From: MGIIb-O1 sp002457595
Lineage (GTDB): Archaea; Thermoplasmatota; Poseidoniia; Poseidoniales; Thalassarchaeaceae
Length of the DNA stretch: 64,000 bases
NCBI GenBank assembly: GCA_045568115.1
Contig: JBJLBO010000005.1
Location: 310,001 to 374,000 of the forward strand
Reading direction: 5' to 3'
Shown one piece after another: positions 1 to 8,462 of this stretch. Made by a program: the position numbers and the translations under genes. Each line of letters starts with the position of its first letter. The first letter of the stretch is position 1. The notes under the pieces are model-generated. The model did not search any database. It was not told the origin of the DNA and saw only the letters and a list, made by a program, of their open reading frames with translations.

Positions 1-1
1 T

Positions 2-508
2 TGGGATGTTCTATGCCCTCAGGCAGAGATTGAACATCCTACAAAAGGTGGTTATGCTTGGTGGTTAAGAGCAGACGATACAATATCTCACGTTCTTGAT
101 TCGTCTTCTCAATCAAATGTGAATGATTCACTAATTCGAGTCACTCAAGAGATACCTGATGGGCCAATTATTGTGGGTGGATTCTCTCAAGGAGGAGCAA
201 TGGCTTCCGCTTTACTAGAAACTGATGTTCAAGACAGAATATTTGGACTCGTTCTAATAGCAACTAAAACCATACGACCTGAATCTCTAGATGCATCTCT
301 GCCTTTCCTAAAACCTCGACCTGTGGTTTGGATGCATGGCAAAAGTGACCACCTCGTGCCTATCGATTATGGATATGAACACGCTGAGATTTTCGAAGCG
401 GCTGATTGGCCGGTTATTCGATTCGAGCATGAGAAGGGGCACATGGTAAATCAGAATCAATTCGATGAATTAAAGACTGCAATCCAAGAAATGGCAAATT
501 CAATCTAA
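2..508 (+). CDS. Phospholipase/carboxylesterase-family serine hydrolase (5' end outside window)
   Basis: The reading frame is already open at base 2, so the gene begins upstream of the window; about 168 C-terminal residues are present. The visible part has the nucleophile elbow GFSQGG (Ser about 62 of the fragment), a KSDHLVP stretch that fits the catalytic Asp, and EKGHMV that fits the catalytic His. Order and spacing match the small alpha/beta-hydrolase esterases of the carboxylesterase/phospholipase (YpfH-like) family, which cleave short acyl esters in the cytoplasm. The substrate cannot be told. An internal ATG at 119 is not the start because the upstream codons in the same frame (GGYAWW motif) are also family-like. 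The 3' end overlaps the convergent glutaredoxin gene by 9 bases. Confidence 0.8.
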   Translation, partial: WDVLCPQAEIEHPTKGGYAWWLRADDTISHVLDSSSQSNVNDSLIRVTQEIPDGPIIVGGFSQGGAMASALLETDVQDRIFGLVLIATKTIRPESLDASLPFLKPRPVVWMHGKSDHLVPIDYGYEHAEIFEAADWPVIRFEHEKGHMVNQNQFDELKTAIQEMANSI

Positions 509-760
509 GTAAATCAGAAGATGATCTGAACCACCAACGAATACAGGATTTTCACCTCTCATATCAAAACAGATTGGAACCGTGCGATGACCTGTCTCAC
601 GCATTACTTCCCAGCGTAATTCACCTTCATGATCGAAGTTTACTTCTGTGTAAGTTAGACCTTTTGCGGCGAGTGCATTTTTTGCACGAGTGCAATAGGG
701 ACAAACGGTTTGGGTGAATAGAACAAAGTCTGTTTCACTCGATTCAAGCCAATGATGCAT
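500..760 (-). CDS. Glutaredoxin-like thiol oxidoreductase
   Basis: A short protein of about 86 residues with one thioredoxin-fold domain. It has the redox motif CPYC near residue 20, the cis-proline signature TVP about 40 residues later, and a GGSDHL segment matching the glutaredoxin glutathione-site loop (GG.D). It would reduce disulfides or mixed disulfides in the cytoplasm. I chose the ATG at 760; a TTG three codons earlier (769) is possible. The start lies inside the end of the upstream MFS gene (17-base overlap), so the two are probably co-transcribed. No signal peptide is seen. Confidence 0.85.
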   Translation of the reverse strand: MHHWLESSETDFVLFTQTVCPYCTRAKNALAAKGLTYTEVNFDHEGELRWEVMRETGHRTVPICFDMRGENPVFVGGSDHLLIYLD

Positions 761-3371
761 GCTCGCCAAGTTCTGCTCCCTCCATCACTTGTCCTTCCTC
801 ATTCCACCAACTTTCATCTCCGTCTTCATCGTCATCATCGAGGCGCCCTTCAAGGACTCTATCAGTCTCATCCTCATCAATAAAAATCAACATAATTACA
901 GTTAGCATTGTCAATGCCGCGCCGATGTATATAGCTGTGGAATAATTGAAAACTTCAATCATCCGGCCAGTTAATCCGTATGCTATTACGCCTGAGAGAT
1001 TGAATAGGGACATATATGCTGTAAATTGAGTTCCACCAACTTTGCTCCATGTTAATCTCATGCTTAGAGAAATAATACAAATCCAAGCAATACCACCAAC
1101 GAAGGCCTGAATGATGAGGTAGAATGTCATCAGTGTAGTATTATTCCACATTGGTTCCAAGAAGGCTAGTGTAGCATTTGCTAGAGCGAGAATGGTGAAT
1201 CCAACCATTGCTACTCTTCTAGTACCATACTTATCCCCTAGCAGACCTCCAAATATTTGTCCAAATAATGCACCAAATACAACAATTCCTCCAACAATTC
1301 CATTGTACTTTGCTTGTGACCAACCCGCTTCATTGATGAAAATATCAATTACAATTGGGCCGACAAAGATGTATAACTCTGAAAGAAGACAAAGTCCAAT
1401 CAAAAGTAAAGCTGATCGAACAGAAAAGGCCTTGGCAAGATAAAAAGAGGTTCTAGCTACAGCATTTCTGCTAGATGTAGGAATTAATTTGAATGGATTA
1501 ATAATCGAAGGTAGATTATCATTCAATTTAGAAACTAATAATGAAAGAACTGCTAATGAAATAATTGAGTAACTAGCTGGGTTTGTAATTTCTCTCAAAG
1601 AACCACCGAGAGACCAGTCAATAGTAAATACATCAACTGCGAAGCCTAAGAACCAAATTGATAAACCAACAATTGCAAAGAAAGATGCGAATGAAATTTT
1701 TTCTTCTGATACACTGTATCCTACGGTTCGAGCCACTCTAAAGTCAATCTCATCCTCCCATGGAGTTTCTGATTCTTCATCATCTTGACCACCTTGTTCT
1801 TCATCAGAATCAGATAAGACCGCTTCTACCACAGACCATGGGAATAACTTGACTCCTGGCTTCTCAACCATGGTTAGAGGTACTGAAATAATGGCTAGAA
1901 GTAACACCAATTGAGCCACTATCACACCTGAAATATCGATGTATGATACAAGGACTCCGAGGACTGCCCCTCCAACTATTATTCCACCTCTCTTAGCTGC
2001 AAACATAAATCCGTTAACTTTCGCTACTTCGTCAGGCTGCAGAATTTCTACAGCAAGTGCATCAGTTGCTACATCTTGAAGGGAGGCGAAAATATTGTGA
2101 ATAAACAAAATTCGAGTAACAAGTTCAATTTTACTATTGAGATCCGGAATTAATATCAGACTTCCTAATGTCAATGCCATTCCAGTTTGAGCAAAAAGAA
2201 TCCATTGTCTACGAGGACCAAATCTCTCAATAAAGACAGAGTCGACAATAGGCCCCCAAATCCACTTGAATGTCCATGGAAGTGCAATAGTTGCGAATAG
2301 TACGGCGATATCACCGATTGGAGTTCCATTTTTCACTAAGTAAGCAGCAAAGGTAACACTAGCGAATCCCCAAGGTAATCCTTGAGCGAAGTAAAGAAGA
2401 CAGAGAGTAGTAATCCTTCGGGTTTTGTTTACGGTTAATGCCCCTCCTTTTCTCCATTCTGAAAATGCATTTTTGGTACCACTAACCAAAGTTGGACCCC
2501 AAATCATTGGATTAATCTTCTCTAATGTCCCCAAACCCCATTCAGCAAAATCAAACTCCTCTTCAGATTCTGCCCTCCAGCCTTCACGGTATCCTACCCA
2601 ACCTAGAAGAATAGTTATGGCAATGAAAGGAAGAATGAAAATAATTGGGCCGAGATTTGTTTTTCCAGCATTAGAACCTACATCAGTTAATGAAACATAA
2701 ATCGGGAATTCTGCATGAACGTCTCCGGGACTTCCACCTTCATCTGAGTAGTACATTCGGAAATTTCCAGAGCAATCTGATCCAGGAGTTGGTATCGGAG
2801 ATTGACAAAGTGGACCACCCTCAGCAGGAACTGAGTAAGCAACAGAGATTGAAATCTGAGTATCTTGAGCCCAAGCTCTGATTGAATCATTTACTAGAAT
2901 ATCCCACTGGGTTGTGAAATCGTTTCCATTGTTAACTGAATTTGCAGGCTCGACATGCTGAGAAATTTGTTCTTGACCTCTGAATAAGGTCAGGGTAAGA
3001 TCTGTACAGTCATTTCCACAATTACCTGACTCGATGTTAAACTTCATTCGAATTGAAATTGATTTATTGATTTCCAAAATGAAATCATCCGAAAATCCAG
3101 TATGGAGATTGCAGGATAATTCGACGTTGACATCCTGTCCTTCAGGGAAAAATATCTCACCATAGCCTTCAGATGCAGAACCCATTGAAGCATTAGAGTC
3201 GAAATTATTCCAACATTCACTCAAATCCTCATTGCCCCAGAAATACATGTATGGGTCATCTTCAGTAGGATGGTTTTCTTCACCTGATTGAGCACTTGTT
3301 GTGGCAACAAAGCAACTTATTGCTAAGAGCAATACAATTCCAATACTGAGGGACCTACGATGGTATCGCAT
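744..3371 (-). CDS. AmpG-like MFS transporter with exported N-terminal domain
   Basis: An 875-residue protein in two parts. Residues 1-27 are a signal peptide (RRSLSIGIVLLLAIS then TTSAQS). Residues about 28-240 are a Cys-containing, Asn/Asp-rich beta-type domain predicted to be outside the cell, followed by a membrane segment near 243-262. From about residue 318 onward there are roughly 12 hydrophobic segments of a major-facilitator protein. The opening YFAQGLPWG, the WIWGPIVD segment and the SLQDVATDALAVE segment resemble the AmpG/acetyl-CoA-transporter branch. A long acidic cytoplasmic loop lies near 515-545 and the C-terminus is also very acidic. Family members import muropeptides or acetyl-CoA; the substrate here is unknown. 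The exported domain fused to an MFS fold is unusual. The glutaredoxin gene overlaps its 3' end. Confidence 0.75.
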   Translation of the reverse strand: MRYHRRSLSIGIVLLLAISCFVATTSAQSGEENHPTEDDPYMYFWGNEDLSECWNNFDSNASMGSASEGYGEIFFPEGQDVNVELSCNLHTGFSDDFILEINKSISIRMKFNIESGNCGNDCTDLTLTLFRGQEQISQHVEPANSVNNGNDFTTQWDILVNDSIRAWAQDTQISISVAYSVPAEGGPLCQSPIPTPGSDCSGNFRMYYSDEGGSPGDVHAEFPIYVSLTDVGSNAGKTNLGPIIFILPFIAITILLGWVGYREGWRAESEEEFDFAEWGLGTLEKINPMIWGPTLVSGTKNAFSEWRKGGALTVNKTRRITTLCLLYFAQGLPWGFASVTFAAYLVKNGTPIGDIAVLFATIALPWTFKWIWGPIVDSVFIERFGPRRQWILFAQTGMALTLGSLILIPDLNSKIELVTRILFIHNIFASLQDVATDALAVEILQPDEVAKVNGFMFAAKRGGIIVGGAVLGVLVSYIDISGVIVAQLVLLLAIISVPLTMVEKPGVKLFPWSVVEAVLSDSDEEQGGQDDEESETPWEDEIDFRVARTVGYSVSEEKISFASFFAIVGLSIWFLGFAVDVFTIDWSLGGSLREITNPASYSIISLAVLSLLVSKLNDNLPSIINPFKLIPTSSRNAVARTSFYLAKAFSVRSALLLIGLCLLSELYIFVGPIVIDIFINEAGWSQAKYNGIVGGIVVFGALFGQIFGGLLGDKYGTRRVAMVGFTILALANATLAFLEPMWNNTTLMTFYLIIQAFVGGIAWICIISLSMRLTWSKVGGTQFTAYMSLFNLSGVIAYGLTGRMIEVFNYSTAIYIGAALTMLTVIMLIFIDEDETDRVLEGRLDDDDEDGDESWWNEEGQVMEGAELGEHASLA

Positions 3372-3418
3372 AAGTTACTGGCATTGATAGCAGTGTTTGA
3401 GGCTTCGCTATGCTCAAT

Positions 3419-4276
3419 TCAGTTCTCTTTGAGAATGACACCTAACTCATCATAGTCCCAATCTATGATTTGCCAGCCCGAATCTGACAAATCAAGGCAA
3501 ACTGATTCTATTTCCATTGGGTGACACAATAGAGCAGCACACCCTCCTGCTCCAGCCCCTAGAGCTTTCCATGCCATCACAGCATTTCGGCTTAGCAGTG
3601 GGTCGATTACTGATTTGAAAGGTTCGTGTATTGATGGGTCGATTAGATCCACACCGAGGCAGATTTCATTGAAAGCCTCGACAACAAGATGTCGCTGATC
3701 TCTCTGTAGACCATCAATCATAGTTCTAGTTGCTAATCGGATTGTCTTCAAACCCTCAATAACTTGTGAATCACCAGATTCGTAGCGAGACCATACACCT
3801 TTCTGAATATTACCTGATTTGTGACTGATTCCAGAGTGTGCAATTATGAGGTGCTTACGAAGCCAATTTTGAGCAGAACGAGTAGGTTCGAATGGCATCT
3901 TCTCAACTTCATCACCAAGGAACAAAAAACGGTTGAATCCACCTAATGCAGATGCCCATTGATCCTGTCTACCACAAAGATTACCCGAGGTAATTTCAAG
4001 TTGATAGGCAGCCTCGGCAATATCCTCTCTTTCTATACCCTCGAGGCCTTGCTGTAAAGCGATTTTTGCAACATTTAGAGCTCCACTTGCGCCAAGTCCT
4101 GAGCCGGCAGGAACGTCAAATTCGAACTTGACCTCACCTGAATCACTGAGTTTGGCATAAACATATTTATTGATGGTGAAATTAACAACCTCACCCCCGT
4201 AATCAGTTGTATAAGGAGAAAGGTCTGTCCAACCCCCAGCCAAATCAACTCGAAGAGGTGCCCTGACTACAGTCAC
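3419..4276 (-). CDS. GHMP-family sugar kinase
   Basis: A 285-residue protein starting at GTG. The N-terminus RAPLRVDLAGGWTDL is the substrate-side motif of GHMP kinases acting on sugars (compare heptose-7-phosphate kinase and fucokinase). GSGLGASGALNVA is the ATP-binding glycine/serine loop, and GAGAGGCAALL near the C-terminus is GHMP motif 3. It therefore probably phosphorylates a sugar or sugar phosphate in the cytoplasm; the exact sugar cannot be deduced. It is slightly shorter than typical HddA-like kinases. It is divergent from the riboflavin operon across about 95 bases. Confidence 0.75.
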   Translation of the reverse strand: MTVVRAPLRVDLAGGWTDLSPYTTDYGGEVVNFTINKYVYAKLSDSGEVKFEFDVPAGSGLGASGALNVAKIALQQGLEGIEREDIAEAAYQLEITSGNLCGRQDQWASALGGFNRFLFLGDEVEKMPFEPTRSAQNWLRKHLIIAHSGISHKSGNIQKGVWSRYESGDSQVIEGLKTIRLATRTMIDGLQRDQRHLVVEAFNEICLGVDLIDPSIHEPFKSVIDPLLSRNAVMAWKALGAGAGGCAALLCHPMEIESVCLDLSDSGWQIIDWDYDELGVILKEN

Positions 4277-4337
4277 GTTCGTATTTTCAGACTCTACCTA
4301 TTCAGAGTATGTGTTGTGAAGACTGATTGTCGGACCG

Positions 4338-4345
4338 TAAAATAA
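4338..4345 (+). promoter_or_regulatory. Candidate TATA box of the riboflavin operon
   Basis: An A/T-rich TAAAATAA stretch lies about 27-34 bases before the ribB ATG. Archaeal TATA boxes sit about 26 bases before the transcription start, so transcription would begin almost at the ATG, giving a leaderless mRNA. Inference from position and composition only. Confidence 0.35.
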
Positions 4346-4358
4346 GGGTATCATAGAC

Positions 4359-4370
4359 CTCTCGCGAGAG
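4359..4370. promoter_or_regulatory. Perfect 12-bp palindrome before ribB, possible operator
   Basis: CTCTCGCGAGAG is its own reverse complement and ends one base before the ribB start codon, between the candidate TATA box and the gene. A repressor bound here would block transcription start of the riboflavin operon. Archaeal riboflavin genes are known to be controlled by RbkR-type regulators; whether this is such a site is unproven. Confidence 0.35.
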
Positions 4371-4371
4371 C

Positions 4372-5082
4372 ATGGGCGAAGGCGTTGACGAGGCGATTGC
4401 CGCTTTTTCGAGAGGAGATCCTGTGATGGTCTTCGACTCGGCATTTAGAGAGAAGGAAACTGATTTACTATGGCCGGCAACCGCTGCAACTCCTGCGGTC
4501 ATGAGGCAATTACGCCAAGACTGCGGTGGTTTACTATTCCTAGCAATAGGTGATGAGATAGGGGAAATGTTTGGACTACCTTGGCTTCAGGACATCCACA
4601 CAAATGATACACTGGTAGCCGAAAACCCAGTTCTAGGGTATCTAATTACCAATGATTTACAATACGACAATCGCTCGGCTTTCACACTTTCAGTAAACCA
4701 CAGAGAAACCTACACTGGAATTACAGATCGTGACCGCTCCTTGACTACACAAAGATTTGGTGAACTGGCAGGAGAATTACTCGAATCAGGTGCTGAAGGT
4801 GAACTGGCATTTGCAGCCTTAGGAGCAGAATTCAGAACCCCGGGTCATATCCCAGTGTGCAGAGAATCGCCTGGTGGATTATCAACAAGACAAGGTCATA
4901 CAGAACTCGCAGTAGCGATAGCACGACTGGCAGGTCAAGTTCCTGCAACTATTGGAGCTGAAATGCTGCAGCCCGATGGAGATGGGGCATTGAGTGTAGA
5001 AGATGCTAGATTATACTCTCAAAAATACGGAATACCCATGATTACGGGTGCAGATTTGTTGAAAGCATTAGACTTGGAGTAA
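4372..5082 (+). CDS. ribB: 3,4-dihydroxy-2-butanone-4-phosphate synthase
   Basis: A 236-residue protein matching monofunctional RibB. It converts ribulose 5-phosphate to 3,4-dihydroxy-2-butanone 4-phosphate plus formate, the four-carbon branch of riboflavin synthesis. Diagnostic stretches are FDSAFREKETDLLW near residue 22, equivalent to the acidic metal-binding D-x-x-x-R-E-x-E-x-D loop, and HTELAVAIARLAG near the C-terminus, matching the conserved HTEA-type active-site segment. First gene of the riboflavin/FAD operon; ribL begins 37 bases downstream. The ATG at 4372 has no Shine-Dalgarno sequence but lies close behind a candidate TATA box, suggesting a leaderless transcript. Confidence 0.9.
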   Translation: MGEGVDEAIAAFSRGDPVMVFDSAFREKETDLLWPATAATPAVMRQLRQDCGGLLFLAIGDEIGEMFGLPWLQDIHTNDTLVAENPVLGYLITNDLQYDNRSAFTLSVNHRETYTGITDRDRSLTTQRFGELAGELLESGAEGELAFAALGAEFRTPGHIPVCRESPGGLSTRQGHTELAVAIARLAGQVPATIGAEMLQPDGDGALSVEDARLYSQKYGIPMITGADLLKALDLE

Positions 5083-5119
5083 CCGAAGCATTGAGAGCAT
5101 TCAGAAGGAGGCGGGGTTG

Positions 5120-5578
5120 ATGGTTCGAGTAATGGCAGTCGGTGTTTTCGATTTGCTACATGCTGGCCATTTGCACTATGTGGAGCAGGCTAAGGCTCTT
5201 GGTGATGAGTTAGTAGTCGTGGTCGCACATGATGATACTGTACGCAAACAAAAGCATGAACCAGTAACTAATCAAGAGCTTCGATGTCGAATGGTTCAGG
5301 GATTGAAACCTGTTGATACAGCAATCATAGGCAATCCACCAACTATGCCTATTTATGAAATTCTTGAAACTGTAAAACCAGATATTATCGCTCTTGGATA
5401 TGACCAGAAGCACTCACTTGATACAATCAAGAATGGACTCAAAGAAAATGGTTGGAAAGATGTAGAAGTCATTCGTGTAGAAGGTTTGGCTGACGACTTG
5501 GACGGGACTAGGAAAATCATTGCAAAGATTCTGAGACTTTGGTCGGGAGAAACTGGCGGACCTTACGAGGAGGATTGA
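5120..5578 (+). CDS. ribL: FAD synthetase (archaeal RibL type)
   Basis: A 152-residue nucleotidyltransferase of the cytidylyltransferase superfamily. It has GVFDLLHAGHL (HxGH adenylylation motif) at the N-terminus and the second motif region at DDLDGTRKI near the C-terminus. Archaeal RibL proteins transfer AMP to FMN to make FAD; glycerol-3-phosphate cytidylyltransferases look similar, but the riboflavin operon context favours FAD synthesis. I chose ATG at 5120 because GGAGG (5107-5111) lies 8 bases before it; an in-frame TTG at 5117 is the alternative. The next gene begins one base after the stop codon, indicating one transcript. Confidence 0.85.
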   Translation: MVRVMAVGVFDLLHAGHLHYVEQAKALGDELVVVVAHDDTVRKQKHEPVTNQELRCRMVQGLKPVDTAIIGNPPTMPIYEILETVKPDIIALGYDQKHSLDTIKNGLKENGWKDVEVIRVEGLADDLDGTRKIIAKILRLWSGETGGPYEED

Positions 5579-5579
5579 G

Positions 5580-6185
5580 ATGTATACTGGAATTGTAGTA
5601 GGTACAGCTCCTGTAATTGAGGTGACGGAAGGGGATAGTGTTAGAACCCTGAAAGTTGATCTTAATGGCTACTGTGCAGACTTAAAAATAGGGGCTAGTG
5701 TATCTTTGGATGGCGTCTGTATGACGGTGGTTTCGATAGACGGAACGGATGTTTGCTTTGACGCCATTGAGGAAACTCTGACTCGTAGCACTCTTGGAGA
5801 ACTCAAGACTGGTTCTTTGGTAAATGTTGAACGATCACTGAAAATGGGTGATGAATTAGGAGGTCACATCCTGTCGGGCCATGTGATGATGACCGCTCGA
5901 ATTCTTGAAAGAAATGAACAGGGTGAAGGTATTGATTTGAGTATTGAAAATCCTAGTGAGGCCCGACCGTATATTCTCGAAAAAGGATTCATTGCCATAG
6001 ACGGAATGTCGCTAACAGTTGGTGAAGTTTCTGAAAATGAATTTGCTCTGCATATTATTCCTGAGACCTTGAGGGTCACAACAATTGGTCAAAAAAAGGT
6101 CGGAGATTATGTCAATATCGAAATTGATTCTCGCACACAGGCAGTAGTAGATACAATTCGACGTAGTATGGAGGTATCTGAATGA
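5580..6185 (+). CDS. ribE: Riboflavin synthase, bacterial two-domain type
   Basis: A 201-residue protein starting MYTGIV, the classic N-terminus of trimeric riboflavin synthase. Two homologous lumazine-binding barrels follow in tandem: SVSLDGVCMTV in the first and FIAIDGMSLTVGEV in the second, with GGHILSGHV between them. The enzyme dismutates two molecules of 6,7-dimethyl-8-ribityllumazine to riboflavin plus the pyrimidine precursor. This is the bacterial/eukaryotic fold, not the lumazine-synthase-like archaeal RibC of methanogens. It sits between ribL and ribH and overlaps ribH by 4 bases (ATGA), so translation is probably coupled. Confidence 0.9.
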   Translation: MYTGIVVGTAPVIEVTEGDSVRTLKVDLNGYCADLKIGASVSLDGVCMTVVSIDGTDVCFDAIEETLTRSTLGELKTGSLVNVERSLKMGDELGGHILSGHVMMTARILERNEQGEGIDLSIENPSEARPYILEKGFIAIDGMSLTVGEVSENEFALHIIPETLRVTTIGQKKVGDYVNIEIDSRTQAVVDTIRRSMEVSE

Positions 6186-6577
6186 GAATTGCAGCAGTAT
6201 GTGGCTCGTTTCACAAGACTGAGGTTGAGAGAATGTTAGAATATGCCCGTGATGAAGCTGTTTCTAAGAATGCTGAATTGACAGAGGTCGTCTGGGTTCC
6301 CGGCTCAATGGAGGTCCCTCTTGCACTAGAGAGATTGATGCAGCGCGATGATGTCGATGCTGCAATTGCCCTAGGAATAATTGAGCGAGGACAAACCCAA
6401 CATGGTTTGGTTATGGGACAATCAGTTACTCGTTCAATAATAGAATTACAAATTCGGCATAACAAACCAATTGGATTGGGGATCATTGGCCCAGGTGCAG
6501 ACCCTGAACACATCGAACCGAGACTTGAACCACATGCCAGAGCGGCTGTCGGGGCAGTTGTAGCGATGTTTGAGTAA
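6182..6577 (+). CDS. ribH: 6,7-dimethyl-8-ribityllumazine synthase
   Basis: A 131-residue RibH. The stretch WVPGSMEVPLALE matches the conserved W/V-PGA-xE-P substrate-binding loop and LGIIERGQTQH the phosphate-binding/catalytic loop with its His. It condenses the RibB product with the ribityl-pyrimidine to form the lumazine used by the riboflavin synthase encoded just upstream. The start codon overlaps the upstream stop (ATGA). It abuts the convergent methyltransferase gene with no spacer. At 131 residues it is short like archaeal RibH, lacking the longer bacterial N-terminal strand. Confidence 0.9.
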   Translation: MRIAAVCGSFHKTEVERMLEYARDEAVSKNAELTEVVWVPGSMEVPLALERLMQRDDVDAAIALGIIERGQTQHGLVMGQSVTRSIIELQIRHNKPIGLGIIGPGADPEHIEPRLEPHARAAVGAVVAMFE

Positions 6578-7444
6578 TCACAATCGTTTTGCCTTCAGAG
6601 TAAACGACAAGGGAAAATTAACCTGATTTTCTTTTAATCGCCAGTAATTAGGCCGAGATGGCTCAAACATTTCTGCTTCCGGCCATGGATCCCAAGCGAG
6701 TTCATCTCTCTCATTTAGAGATTCAATCATGAATCCGTTGCTAATCAATGCGTTAAGTAGAGTGTCGTATCTGTACTCCCATGAATGGGTGGTTCGTTCA
6801 ATATCGGCCTCTGGTGATGCATAACTTCCCTCACCAATCTCAGAAATTATGCCTTCATTGAATAAATCATACTTCAAACCTAGACGGGGGGTCTCTGTTC
6901 CTTCTTCGATATCTAATGCATTGAGCATGGGAGTACTTTCCTCAAGATACAAAATTCCACCTGATTTAACCAATTCAGAGCATACTTTGGCCCACTCTTG
7001 TAAATCTGGTAACCAGCATAGTGCTCCACGTCCGGTGTACAGTATGTCGAACTTTTCTCCCTTCAATGTCTCTACCGCGTCACTAACATTGCTAACTACG
7101 AATTTAGCATCATTGATTTTGAGAATTTTTGCAAATCTTTCCGCCTCAGAAATAGCATTCGGAGAAAAATCTAGGCCAGTTACCTTAGCACCCTCGCGGG
7201 CCCAAGATAAGGTATCTGCACCAATATGGCATTGCATATGAAGTAGAGATTTACCTTTGACAGAACCTACCTCTTCTAACTCCCAGGGTGCAATTTTTGA
7301 CTCACCAGCAAGCCACTGTTCAATTCTATAGAACTCAGCACCAGCTCCTTGTGCGTGTAAAAAAGCCATAGAGTCCCAAGCCTCGAGATTTTGGTGAATT
7401 GCTTCATCATCATCATCAGGTGATGGTATTGTCCTCCAAGCCAT
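6578..7444 (-). CDS. SAM-dependent methyltransferase, class I
   Basis: About 288 residues from the ATG at 7444; an in-frame TTG at 7492 would add 16 residues but would narrow the space for a divergent promoter before thioredoxin reductase. Motif I is seen as LLHMQCHIGADTL near residue 70, motif II as VTGLDFSPNAI, and motif IV as FDILYTGRGALCWLPDL. This combination is typical of small-molecule methyltransferases of the type-11/25 groups. The target is not identifiable. There are no membrane segments. It is convergent with ribH. Confidence 0.7.
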   Translation of the reverse strand: MAWRTIPSPDDDDEAIHQNLEAWDSMAFLHAQGAGAEFYRIEQWLAGESKIAPWELEEVGSVKGKSLLHMQCHIGADTLSWAREGAKVTGLDFSPNAISEAERFAKILKINDAKFVVSNVSDAVETLKGEKFDILYTGRGALCWLPDLQEWAKVCSELVKSGGILYLEESTPMLNALDIEEGTETPRLGLKYDLFNEGIISEIGEGSYASPEADIERTTHSWEYRYDTLLNALISNGFMIESLNERDELAWDPWPEAEMFEPSRPNYWRLKENQVNFPLSFTLKAKRL

Positions 7445-7523
7445 GTTTCTTCGGATATGTTGGGCTTTGAAATCATATCGCTCAAGTGTCAATGTTCAAA
7501 GAACTCCTGACATTGGCAGAAGC

Positions 7524-8453
7524 ATGTCCGACGGCGTGCGCAATGTAATCATCATTGGTTCTGGTCCTGCAGGATACACAGCGGGCTTGTATTCTGCTCG
7601 TGCAATGCTAGATCCACTAATGTTCGCAGGTTACATGTCTGGAGGTCAACTGATGCTTACTTCTGACATTGAAAACTTCCCAGGATATCCTCAAGGAATT
7701 GGAGGGCCTGAGATGATGATGCAATTACGTGAGCAAGCTGAACGCTTTGGCTTGCAAGTGGAAGACAAGAATGTCGAGCGTGTAGATCTGAGTTCTCGAC
7801 CATTCAAAGTCTGGGTTGAGGGTGAAGAATTTCAGGCTCAATCTCTAATAATTTCCACCGGAGCCGAATCTATCTGGCTAGGAGTTGAAGGAGAGGAAGC
7901 GCAGAAAGGACGGGGAATCAGCACATGTGCCACATGTGATGGAGCATTCTTCCGTGATGAAGAAATAATCGTAATAGGTGGTGGAGATTCTGCAATGGAA
8001 GAAGCAACATTCCTAACTCGCTTCGCTAGTAAAGTTACAATAATTCACCGAAGAGATGTATTCCGCTCTTCCAAAGTAATGTATGAGAGAGCGGCTAATC
8101 ATCCAAAAATTGAGATTAAGACATTCCGTTCAGTAAAGAAGTGGCTTTCAGATGATAATGGCCTTACTGGTGCTGTGTTAGAAGATCCAAGAGATGGTTC
8201 AATCGAAGAAATTTCTTGTACGGGCGCCTTTATTGCAATTGGTCACAAACCAATAACTGGATTCCTAGAAAGCCAAGTTGAAACAGATGACACAGGATAC
8301 ATCATTCACAAGGAACATACAATGACCAGTGTGCCCGGAGTATTTGCTGCCGGTGATGTTGTAGATACCCGCTATCGCCAGGCAATTACTGCGGCTGGAA
8401 TGGGTTGCCAAGCTGCAATGGATGTTGAGAAATGGCTTGAGGAACAACACTGA
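7524..8453 (+). CDS. trxB: Thioredoxin reductase
   Basis: A 309-residue flavoprotein. It has the FAD-binding GSGPAGYTAG at the N-terminus, the redox-active CATC (Cys135, Cys138) followed by DGAFF, the NAD(P)-binding GGGDSAMEEA, and the C-terminal FAD motif GVFAAGDVVD. This is the standard low-molecular-weight TrxR layout. It would pass electrons from NAD(P)H to thioredoxin or glutaredoxin-like proteins. ATG at 7524 was chosen because the flavin motif begins within ten residues; the frame is open further upstream but that lies over the methyltransferase start region. A small membrane protein gene follows after about 10 bases. Confidence 0.92.
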   Translation: MSDGVRNVIIIGSGPAGYTAGLYSARAMLDPLMFAGYMSGGQLMLTSDIENFPGYPQGIGGPEMMMQLREQAERFGLQVEDKNVERVDLSSRPFKVWVEGEEFQAQSLIISTGAESIWLGVEGEEAQKGRGISTCATCDGAFFRDEEIIVIGGGDSAMEEATFLTRFASKVTIIHRRDVFRSSKVMYERAANHPKIEIKTFRSVKKWLSDDNGLTGAVLEDPRDGSIEEISCTGAFIAIGHKPITGFLESQVETDDTGYIIHKEHTMTSVPGVFAAGDVVDTRYRQAITAAGMGCQAAMDVEKWLEEQH

Positions 8454-8462
8454 GGTTTTATC

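Noticed and set aside
5117..5578. Glycerol-3-phosphate cytidylyltransferase as the identity of the HxGH protein
   Set aside because: It is similar in fold, but the gene sits inside a riboflavin operon and its length and C-terminus match archaeal FAD synthetases.
7443..7523. N-terminal extension of thioredoxin reductase (27 residues)
   Set aside because: The FAD motif of the family starts about 10 residues after the ATG at 7524, and the extension overlaps the divergent methyltransferase start region.
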